In this document: piece by piece, positions 24,101 to 36,100 of the stretch
How positions within the stretch are numbered: the stretch's first letter is position 1
Layout: every line of letters begins with the position of its first letter
NCBI GenBank assembly: GCA_002633025.1
Contig: NMRB01000111.1
Span: 301,568 to 365,567 of the forward strand
Source of the DNA: Notospermus geniculatus
Taxonomy: Eukaryota > Nemertea > Pilidiophora > Heteronemertea > Lineidae
Direction of reading: 5' to 3'
Length of the DNA stretch: 64,000 nucleotides
Program-made: the position numbers and the translations under genes
Notes under the pieces: generated by a model
What the model was told of the DNA's origin: nothing
What the model saw: the letters and a program-made list of their open reading frames with translations, nothing else
Database searches by the model: none

Positions 24101-27100
24101 TCTGGGGGAGGGCCCCAGACCCCCTCCAGCTTCACCCTGCAGCCTTGATCAATTTTGCCCCCTATGCCATAAAAGCTACCTACGTCCTACCTGCTTATGT
24201 TTTAGAATGTGCCATCTTCGTCATAGGAGTAGTGCTGCAGCATCCCGCCCTGTTTGAAGTGCCAGCAGAATGACGGCAACCTTTCAGCCTAAATAGATAC
24301 CTTATCTATGTATTGATCAGATTCGCCTCCTCCACAAACTTCTGTTTTCATCAATGTCTTTTGTTGGCATCACTTCCAATGAAAACCTATCAGAGACGAC
24401 TCATTATCATTGGTCATATTCCTCCAAGGTTACCATCGGACAAAATGCTGAAAATAGTTGTGGAGAAAATAACAGTAAATGTGTTTAATCATAGAGAAAA
24501 ATGTCGATTTTCTAAAATCACTTAAGCGTAGCGGCACATATTGCATTATTTAGTCTTTCATTCATGTGAATTCAATAGTAGGCATGGTATCATTTGAAGA
24601 TAATAAGCTTAAGAGTGGACTTCTATTGACACTATCTCAAAGATTTCTGTCTTTGTGTGTCTAGAATCGACGTTTAAGATTAATAATATCATTTTTTCGA
24701 ATGTAAATAGCAATTCGACAACCTTGCAGGGGATAGGTTGTCTTCTCTTTCATGAGCTAACTGCCCTGAATTCGCCATTTCTTGTGAATGCTTTCCCGTG
24801 GATTGCTTTATGAGTTCTGAGACACGTAGTCTCCGTTACCATAAGCTCTTCGAAACTTTCTCTTTCTGGTGTTCTATTTCACCTCTATCATATAAACGCC
24901 AGCGAGCCTGGCCACAAAGCATGAAACGAGCCTGACCACAATATACCTGTCAAAGTGATTCAATCTTTTGCCACAAATCAAGGATTTCAATTCACCTCTA
25001 TCGGTCGTGATGAATGATATTTTAATGGCAGGTAACAGTACATGGAGTTGTTGACATGCATGGATTTGACTTCTCAATGGAATATGTTTAGACTGGTCTC
25101 AAGTCAGGTGTATTGATTGAAAATGAAAGGATATGCCAACTTTTCAATGTGTCTCTCTCCCTATTTGCTTGAGAGTATCGTTCACCTTCATGTTTCGTTG
25201 ACAATTTTCTGCTGATTTCTGTCCGTTCTGTCAAGTGGTCAATTTCTAAACATTTGGACTTGGAGCTGGTCCACTTCACAGGATCATTTGGGATTCTGGA
25301 CCTGCGGTCACTGGTGTTATACAAACCTTGGAGCCAATTTGATTGGTGTTGCTTGGCAACTGAGTTTCCGTGAAGTTATTTTGAAAAGGCTTCAGACGGG
25401 ATAGTTAGGCTCGAGAAATCTCAACCTGGAGATATGCATCTTGGGTACTGGACATTGATTTTCAAGGGCGACGGTCAAAGTCGATCTCTTCATTCTAATC
25501 CAGAGCAGAGGCTTTCCTTCTGTCAGTACCAGTAGTTGTTAGTGTGTGTTGATTTCCAGGAGGACATTCCAGTCAGATGCATTCTATGGTGAAGGTCCCC
25601 TTTAGCTGGAATTTACTCTAAAGACAGAATTCATGACTTTGAGGATTTGAATGCAAAAAATTGTGGTTCTGTGCTGCATATTTCAAGGATAGAAGGATCA
25701 GAAATGTCGGCTAGATGAGACCTACTTCTTTCTGGACCTTGACAACTCAACTGTAATAAAATCTGTGTTCTAATGATGGAGGGAATGATTTATGAAAATC
25801 GTTGGAACAGATTGATGAGGGAATAACTATTGATACACTGTGATGTTGGCATGGTTACACTTAGTTTATGAGAAAATTGCTTTTATCTGAAACTTCAATC
25901 GGAAAAAATCAATAGACACTTTCTGAAGTAGCTTTTCTAAACAATTCATGTTTACTAACGGCTTTCTGCCCGCCATAAATCACGTTTTTTTGATTGGTAA
26001 CCTCATTTTGATCACTTGGACAACTTTGGTGCATTAAATTTTGCATTTGCTGTGGTCAATTTAATTCTTTCTGACTAGAAAAAAAGAGTACAGCACTATA
26101 CTATTGATCATAACTGACTCTGGGGCATTTGTGAGACACAAAACAATTGAAATCAACATCTACTTCTTGCCTTCTGATAAGGAGTCGTGAATGCATCGAA
26201 ACGTTGAAATATTTGACTGTTCACATTGACATGATGTCCTGCTTTGCTGTTCATGGATTACTGATTTGTAACACAACAGGAAAGGATGAGTTGGAGGCCT
26301 ATGGTAGTGGGGTACACACCACTGGACCCAACGAATAGGAAAAAGACCCTAAAGGCAAAGTATAACTTAGGAACTCGTGACAGTAGTGGTCGAGGACCTT
26401 CTCCTCAAATCCTAGACTCAAATTTCGGCCCAAATACCCATCGTGCCGCGAAAGAACTCTCTGAGGTCGATTTTTCCACAATCAGCCAGGAACTGGCCAG
26501 GAATCTTCCACTGAAAATCCACCAGAAAAGACAGGAGGATCAACAGAATCAAAGCAGCAGCACTGACGCCACCCCGAGGACATCTCAGAATCAATCCGAG
26601 TCAGACATACCTCGACTTAACTTGAGTAGTTTGAATCCTACACCGAGGCCTAAAGGTTTACCCAAGCAGAGGCAGCGAGGTAATTCCTTGATTTTTCAAA
26701 GGAAGTCGGTCCTCACAAAGTTGAACAGGAAAGAGAAGGATTTACCTCTAAATACTCCAGTTTATGTGTCTGATCATTCAGACACGGAAAGTGTGTTACC
26801 CAATTCTGATACTGATACTGAGGAGGTTGTCGTACCTACGATTAACGTGAGAGAGGCTACGTATGAGCAGATCGACATTGAAGGAAGACTTATCTCTCTG
26901 CCTGAGTATCAGGACAGCCTTAATACTGGAGGTTTTAACATCGTAAGCACTGATTCAAGGTACGTACTGGAAGATGACCCAGACATTCCTGTAGAGGGTG
27001 AAAAAGAACACAAGGAACCTAAAAAGATTGCTCTACACCTTAGAAAAGAGGCTAAAGACAGGCATAACAGAGTTAAGAAACTCTCCAGTGTGATTTCTGA

Positions 27101-30100
27101 TGATTCGGATCAGGAGGTCTATTCAGGAGTCCCAAAGATTAGAAACCGACACCAAATTCAGAGACTGGATGTTCCATATGATGAGGAGAGGTACGTTGAC
27201 GTCAGGAGGGTTGAGAACAGTCCTGTGAAACCTACTCGAAGAAGACCAAAAAAACAGTCGGTGAATTCGTTGAGGCAGGACTTGCACTCTGAACCAATTG
27301 GTAACCAGAGAAACTATCTAAAAGATAGGCTTGTGAACGGTCAGGGACATCAAAAGCTGATACCAGTAGGTTACGATACTCAGTCTGATCTCGATAATGA
27401 CCGAACTCTGTCAGATGATCTGAGGAGCAGAGTTGGTAAGGTTCATAAACGGTACAAAAAATTATCACCAGTTGGACATAACACAAAAGTAGACTTTGAC
27501 AATCGTGTCGAAAGTGCCCATCGACATCAGAGACAAAATCAATTGTATTATTCAGATCTCATTCGAAAACCTAACTATTATCGACCTAATAAACCATTAC
27601 GGCCGATACAGCAAATAAAGCCAAGGAAAACCGTCAGAGTGGTTGTTAATGAAAATCAGGCGGATACTTCTGACCAGGAATCGTTAGCCCTCTCAAGGCC
27701 ACCAAAATATCCCAACAGGAGGTCACGAAAACATTCAGAGGACACAAGACAACCACCGATACCACAAAAACTCTTTGATGAATACGGTCATGAGTATATT
27801 GTCCATCGTACAAAACAGCACGCGTTCAACCCGAGTGATTTGAATGACCACGTTACCTCGACACACAAAGGTCACACTTACGAAAGAAGTCGAACTATCC
27901 ATTCTAGTGATCTGCTGCCATCAGAGCCAGTCCGTGTTGGAAAGGATCACAAGATACCAGCAGCACCTTCTGGAACTTATCTGTTAGATACAGGGAATGA
28001 TAAGATTTATGTAGTGGATGAGTCTTCACATCATTCTAAGGGAACTCGAGAGAAATACGAGAACGCCAGAGCTAATTTTGAGCGAAGACTAAACAAACAC
28101 ATCACTGATCAACATCACAAACCTCGGCACAGGAGGAATACTGATTCTAATTCGTTGCATGATCACAAAAACAGAATGGACGACTACGATCATCACACCG
28201 AGATCAGCCCCTTCGCCCTCGAGAAACTGAGTGCAAAGAAATTCTTCAAGGACATGGGACGTTTGCCCGACGATCGTGATTCAGGACATCACCGCAGACA
28301 GGATAGCCATAAGGACTATAATGCGAGGGGCCCAAGGGGCCCTCCTCTTCCACTCCCCAGAAGGTTTTCAGATGATGGTGGACGAGCAACGGCAGGCTCC
28401 GAGGCCTTCTCACGGAGTTACAGCCGGAATACTTACAACGCTCCTGTGGATAAGTCTGAGAGCATTGCAGAAGACACTTACATTGACCCAAAGAAGAACC
28501 AGATTCATATTTACTCTTATGGGCCTTTGAATATCAATTCAGGAGCTTCTATGCCTAAAGGAGATGTGAATGAATCAGTACCCGAGAACCCAAATGAAAA
28601 GGGTACGAGTACTGACGATGTTAACCAAAAACCTGGCACCGGTCATTTTTTAGCCCAAGGCCAGGGTAGGGACGGTTTTAGATATGTGAATGAGGATTTG
28701 AATTCTAGTGGGTATGGGACGACGGATACACCACAGAATTATCCCACACGCACTGACCTACCCTGGCGGAAAGATAACTCTTCGGCGAGTTCTAGAAGGA
28801 GCATGTATGTGATGAAAACGCCTTCAGTGGATCGTAATCGACCTCCAACGCAGAGGTCTATGATGACCAAGCAGGTCCAGACGGTAAGTTCAGCGACCAA
28901 GGAAATTCAGACGGAACCTGAGAAGTTAGTCGCAGATTCTGAGACGCAGAAATACGCACCGGGCTCGCTCGAGGATATCAAGCAGAAGGTTAGAGAAATC
29001 TGGCAGGAGTTGGCACCAAAAAAAGTTGAAGAGGAGGAGGCCGAAGAAGACAAGGAGGAATTAGATGAGATGGACATGTATTTTGATCCTGATGAGGATG
29101 TACAATATGTCATGAGCCTTGTCACTGAAGATGGAGATATCATTGGACCATTCTCGTTTGAGATTGATGATGTTCAGATAGGTTTTGGTAAAATGTTGTT
29201 GGAAAAGCACCCCGAGTTGATGATGGCTTCAGAGAGTGAGGAGAAGAAGGATGGACAGGAAAAGGATGAGAAAGCTGATCAAGAAAAGACAGATGAAAGC
29301 AAAGAAGGTAGTACATGTAGTGATCTTTGCCCTTTTAGCCTGCTTCGGCTCTTTCAGTGGGTTGCTACAATTCCTCTGAAGTTTGTTCCAGTCCTTTTTG
29401 TCGAATTGTCAATTCCAAATGAACTTGATTCATTCTCTATTTATACTGTTTGGCAAGGGCCTGTTTGTAAATAGTGCAACTGCAAATGCATAAAAAAGCT
29501 TTGTTTCGAAGCAGCATCCTAAGGCTGCGTTTACCAGACATCCGGAATGCGGTATACGGGATGCGGAAGCGATATGTTGTATGTGAAAATTACCGCTTCC
29601 GCATTCCGGGTGTCCGGTAAATGCAGCTTAAGGAAAGAACAAAATTTCTGCAGTGTTTATGGTCATGCTGTGTATAAACCAGCCGTAAGCTAGAACAGTG
29701 GCAGGTTGATCTGAGTCACGAAATCCTCATGTTTCCTTTCCTCGGTCAATTTCCATCAAAGAGATGCAATGCAAATCAGTTTCTATTCTTATACTTGTTG
29801 ATTGACCATCGCTGTAACTTCATGGTTGCTTAGCTAGGAAACATTGTTTCTTTCTTGCAGTATAGATAAAAATGCGCTTCACAGGAACGCAGCAAACTCT
29901 GAATTGATTCATATAATGAGATCTGGGCTCAAAGAAGTTTGTCGGCCAAGAAGGTGCCATTCATCCAAAAAGATGTGCCAATATGAGGATACTTCTAAAA
30001 GCTTTTAACAGGGCTTTATTATCCAGTTAAAATATCATTTCAGCACTTTCCTGAGCTCGTGTATGGCTTTCAGTTCAAGTCTATAGTTTTCATTGGAGTG

Positions 30101-33100
30101 GAACTGTAAAGTTTACTTTCTAAGGCTTGTTCTATCGATCTAACAATACTGGATTTGCCCTTTGTATCGTGTTTTACTTGATTTACAAAGGGACATTCTG
30201 CACCTAATCCATGTACTTGTTCAAGTTTACCCCCTCATTAGGCCTCATGGAGAGTGTTTGATATACTCTTAATGTCGACCAATATTCTTTGGAAAAAAGT
30301 TCTTTGTAAACGTATGACATGAGGCGATGTCACTTGTCCTGAAAGCAACACAGGTTTGTTGAAAGTCATGTTGGGGGAAACTGGATGTTGCAGTTGAAAA
30401 GCTCGCAGTTGGATCTCGGATTTGGGCTTGCAGTCTGATGTCATCGGCTTACTGCTCGTCTAGATGTACCTGCCAGTCTTCCCCCGGTGCTCTTAGCTGA
30501 ATGCCTCGGGTTACCGGAAAGTTTACTTTGAGTAGCTTGTGATGGCCTACTGTACTTACCAGGGCCAATAATGCTATAGCATCGGCCCTGACGGAAAAAT
30601 GAAATACAAAAATGTACAAAACTGGGTCTTCAGAGAAGCAGCATCTGTCGATTGTAGCTACTATCTACTGCAGAATGGCAAATACATCATGCGTGTAGCC
30701 AAAATTCGATTTGATAGATTCTACAATTCTCACTATTGATAAGATGCGGTATTGTCCATTTAGTCTGTTAATTTGAATGGCTCTACTTAATAGATGTTGC
30801 CATGCCAATTTAAGCGACAATGGCATTATGATGTGTTATCAATATCCTGCTTGTCCAGGGGTGAAAAAACTGCAGGTTGTCAAGTGGACAAAGTGACAAC
30901 AGGATCTGGTCATAGCCATCCTATTTTTGAGCTGTTGAACATCCTCTCCTGAAACACCTCTCCCATTGTAGCAAAGTCATGGTTTACATGTATAAAGTCT
31001 TTTGTTCTTCCTTTCCAGGGTTACGTAATCGCATTTCCTCTCCAAACGACATGAACGAATTCTCAAGTCGAAGCCACACCATGTTACAGCTGATGATTGA
31101 CAATGAGATCCCTGATCCAGATGATGAGAATCTTTATATCACCAAACATGGCAAACTCACATTTGTTGACTTGGCCGGTGAGTGCAAGTTTGTCTTCAGA
31201 GTCTGTATCGTGGCCTGGATTATATGCTTGTCTTTAGGGCCAGGCAAGCCTGGATTATGCTTGTCTTTAGGGCCAGGCAAGCCTGGATTATGCTTGTCTT
31301 TATGGGCCAGGCAAGCCTAGATTATGCTTGTCTTTTTGGCCAGGCTAGCCTTCATATGCTATTGCTTAGGTTTGCCTTCAGGGAGACAGCTCCCCCACTG
31401 CAGCAAACTGGAAGGAGCTTATCAGGAGAAGTGTCCCAAGACTCCTGCAAAACTTTACAAGATGTCATGTCTTTGTGATGGCACAAAAGTAGGCTAATCA
31501 TGTCTTTCTGATTGGCACTCAAGTATTCTCTATGACTTCTTTTGCAGGGAGTGAAAAAGCCAAGGACTCAACCATCACTAGTGGTGAATTCTTAGCTGAA
31601 ACGAATAATATCAACAAAAGTCTGTTGGTCTTGGGCAACTGTATATCAGCGTTGGCTGACAGTAAGAAGAGAGGTGGTCACATACCCTACCGGGACAGTA
31701 AACTCACCAAACTATTAGCGGACAGTATAGGTGGAAGTGGAGTCACACTCATGGTGAGGATCTGATCACAGAAATGTTACATCGTCACACCTAGGAGTCC
31801 GATAAGTCAAGTGGAACTAGGTGCTCATGATACCCAAACTTTATAGTGAATGATATGTAACGTTACCAGTTCAACTTAAAGCCGCCATATTACTTGGATA
31901 CACTTCCTTGCAATTGTTGGTGTAATAGCTGACATTAATAATCAATCATGAAAGAAACTCCAGACATTTCTATTGACAAAGCTTTTAATTAAAAGATCGT
32001 TGTTGTGGACTTTGTTAAAAGCTGCATCCTAGTCAATGACTGTTTGCAAACAACACTTAACAGAGCCCACTTGACGGAGTGCTGTGGAGAAATTTCCAAT
32101 ATCATTTCCAAGTGACAACCTTTTGTACCATATGTAATTGATTACGTCCATTCTTGCCTCCCAGCTCATGAAAAAGCAATAAGGCAGCATGGGGTTTGTG
32201 TAATCAAACGATAATGAAATTCACAGTCATTCAGTGTTCAGCGTTTAGATAGCGCCTGCTGTATCAAACTCAATCCCACACATTTCACGACCTCGGCAAT
32301 TTGAAGCCAGTCACTGCAGGTTTTAGAGTAGTTTAATCCGGAAGATAGAGTAGTGGAATCGGGAAGATAGAAAAATGGATCCAGTTTCATTCTGTCAGTT
32401 TCTTCTTCAAATACACAGGTTGGTTTCCAGCATTTTCTTGAGCGTTGAGTGTTGTGTCGTTCAGCTTTGTGTCCATCCACAAGGAATAAGATACTCTGGC
32501 AGTAATTCAACATGTAATGGACCTATAGCATTGTAGCTAGAGACATGTAAGGTCTCTGGTCACTTTGCCTTCGGACTACGCTCCCCTCGGAGTGAGAGAG
32601 AGAGTGGAGACCAACCAAAGGCATTAAGAGATTTTAACGCATGGTGGTTCAAGTTGGAAGGAGACTTTCTGTATTGAAGTCAATTTCTGTGGTCTCTCAC
32701 CATCATGTCTTCACCAAGTAGCAGGAACGCATCTCATGCCTTCTTTGACTTCTTCTTTTCTTATTTGCAGATTGCGTGTGTGTCTCCCTCAAACCAGAAC
32801 ACAGCCGAGACGATGAACACCCTCAGGTACGCCAACAGAGCTAAGAAGATCAGAAACAAACCAATAGTAAAGATGGACCCAAGAGAAAAGCTCATTCTAA
32901 CCCTCAAACGAGAACTGAAGATTCTACGACAAGAAAACCATTACTTAAGGCAGCAGGTAACGGAACCTCTTATCCTTTAAAATCAGACTTATTCTTTTCA
33001 GGCAGCAGTATTGTGAAGCATCGAAACCCTTCAGCAGTGTCCTGGGGCCCTCTAGACAATTCCTCTGGCAGGCTCAAACGGACCCATGTCCATTACGTCA

Positions 33101-36100
33101 GCCTCATCCATGCTGAATGTCATTTTCTTCCGTTGACATCTATCTTGCACTATCTCCCTCAGGTGCAGATCCAAGGGGGGGCTTACCCACTGCACGCCCC
33201 CCTTTCGGTCAACAAATCTGTGAAATCGACCGTGAAATTCTGAAATTTGGAGCAAATCATTGAAATTCACCGCAGATTTCAATGTTTCTAGCACAGTGCG
33301 CCCCTCTTTCCTGAATCCTGGATCCGTCCCTGTCACTGGCCCATGATGTACATGTTTCGTGCATATCATGTACCCAGGTTGTTAGCTGTCGGTGAAACTT
33401 CTCTGGTACCTCTGCGGAGAACACAGCCCCAGCTCACTCTCCATCTCTGATGATCTTTGGGCAAGTAAGGTGAAGGATAAGATTCCAACATTGACTGGAT
33501 CTTTGCTTTACCATCAGTATTCACTAGATTTTGCTCTTGATTTCAGCTGAACTTCCCAGAGAAACCACGAGGCAAACTTCAGAAAGAGAACGATGAACAG
33601 TTCCTAAAACTAATGAAACAGAATGCCAAGAAAACAAGTGAGTACCGGCAGATAGAACAGGTTCATTTACAGTAGTAGAACTTCCTTTACAGACACCTCT
33701 GCTTGGAGAACACCTCTCTATTACGGAGAGCAGAGTTCAGTCCCCCTTAGGTTACCTCTCTACTGACAGCACAATTCTGTCCAATTCAGTCCAAAAGGTG
33801 TCCTCAATACCGTTCTCAAATTGACGTAAACGGCAAAGATCTGCGCACTTCCGCCGAAATCTCAACCACAACCTCGGTCTGAAACTGAATGACGTAACGC
33901 AGACAACCCCACGACAGTGACATCGAAGACGTTGTGTCAGACTCGACATTGCTGAGTCATGGATGGTGTCACATCAGCCTGTTTCAGATCGAGGTTCTGG
34001 TTGAGATTTGGGCAGAAGTGCACAGATCTGCGAATTCGAGAATCATCAATAGAGAGTGGTTCCACTCGAAACAGAATCTTGTTCTTATCATTTGTATTCC
34101 TTCATCATTGCAGAAGACAAGGATGGAGACAAAGAGCTCAAATCCGATGATGATCTTGATAAGATCCCTGTAGCATCATCAATCCTGCCTCCTGCCAAAA
34201 CATTGCCCAGTACAGACAGTACACTCCCTTCATCATCTGATGGGCCACCTGATTCGGGGAAGCCACCTACCAATGTTGCTGAGGGTGGTGGACTGTATGA
34301 GATGCTACAGGAATACATGGTAGAGAATGAAACATTAAGGTAAACTGATGTCTGTTGTATACCCCTTCTTGCAGGATTCGATCCCATGACCACACCCTTA
34401 GAGCATCCTCGCCAGCATTGACAGAGAACAGCGCACTCAACTCTAAGCTATTATCCCCTGCCAGGAGGAGGATAGAATGCTGGTGAGGGTGCTATATGTT
34501 ACTGGTCATGAGTTCGAATCCCACAAGTAGTGCTTATAAGAAGAGCCAGTATATAGCTTTCTATCATAATCTCTATTGTATTCTGTGAAGCATTCTTGCG
34601 ATCAACAAAATCTGTTGACTTTGGAGGCTTGGATCCCTGAATCCTTCAAGGAGAAAACGTGTGAAGTATCATTCAAATCATGTTTCAGGTCAGAGAACCA
34701 AGACTTACAACATTTTAAGGACAGAACGAGACGAGATCAGCAGAATCTCTCGCATGAGAATGAACGGTTACAGCGACGACTGGAGGAGATTGAACGGTAC
34801 GTTGATACTGGATTCACTAAATCATGAAACGAAGTCACTCGTACTGTAATTGTCAGTATGAGTGCTTGCTCTGCTGATGTATGTGACTGTAGAGATTCTT
34901 GCTGTACTGTCACAGGGTTTCTGCCAGAAATATTTTTGAGGGTATGCAGTTCTTCAACATCAGCAAAAAAAACCATGAAATTAAAGAAAATGGCCCTTTT
35001 CTGTTCCTTTGAGGGTACTCACAGCGTACCCTCTGGCGGAAACACTGTAGTCAGTATCTGTCAGAATATCAAAGAAGGTATGTCAGGGTGGTCAGCGTAT
35101 GGTTTTGTCAGGGACCAGACAAGGCATTCCAGTGCCCATGTTGACTTTCCACAGCAAATGTACATTTGTGACCACACCTTGGATTAGAGTTCACCTTGAG
35201 TGGATAAGCACTATGCACTAACCTGGTCACCCCGTTTTACATGCAGCACCTTTGGAGGGTGAGTACAGAATGAATGAGGAAGTTCAGATCTTCACAAATG
35301 TATTTTGTTTCTTTTCTCTTTCTCCATGTGTGTGTCACTTCATGATTCTGCTCAAAGAGTACCAGCAACCGTACAGTTCCACTGGAAGTTTCCAGGTCAA
35401 GTTGTGTCATTTGGAGCTCAGGAGCTCTGTTTGACTGTCAAGTGTAGCTGCAGGCCTACCTCTTGCAGGAAATTTTATGATGTGCTTCTGTTATCTTGCA
35501 GGTTACTGAGTGCTGAGATGCCGAATAGATTTGGTAGTGTAGACCCTCAGTATCCGTATTCAGATCCAAATGTTACAAGAGGGCGGCAAGGGGTAAGTTG
35601 TGTTGTACGTCTTGCAAAACACAATCATCATTTGTCTTGGCCTGAGCTAGCCATAAATTTTCAACTTGGAATTGGACTTCAAGATATCTGTCATTGTTTT
35701 CGCCATGTTCTTTCTTTTGGCCTCAGTTTGTCTCTCACAATAAAACTCCTCCCTTCCTATTTCAGTCATATGGTGATCTCCCTCCAGTCGACCATCGTGG
35801 TGCCCCCAATGGCTTCCCAAGTAACTCACCTCCTGGTAGTCAGTCACGGACCAGACAACGCCCACAACAACATCTTCCAATGAAACCTCCACACCATCTC
35901 AACGAGCCTGTCACACCAAGAGGAAATGCAAGGTATGTGATTGACATTCTCCAGGAGCAGGAGTTTTGTCTGAGGCTTTTGTAGACTACAGATCAGTTTT
36001 TCAGTTGTCTTCATAACATGGCATGACTCTGAATGTAAGCGATAATCTCATCTTGCTGGTGTGGTTAGACATATACCAAGTTTCTAACTTGGCCTTGTGT

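Noticed and set aside
31182-31478. Frame reading on from KIF12 exon 8
   Set aside because: It is intronic: the donor at 31178 is clear and the frame is kept open by a 33-bp repeat.
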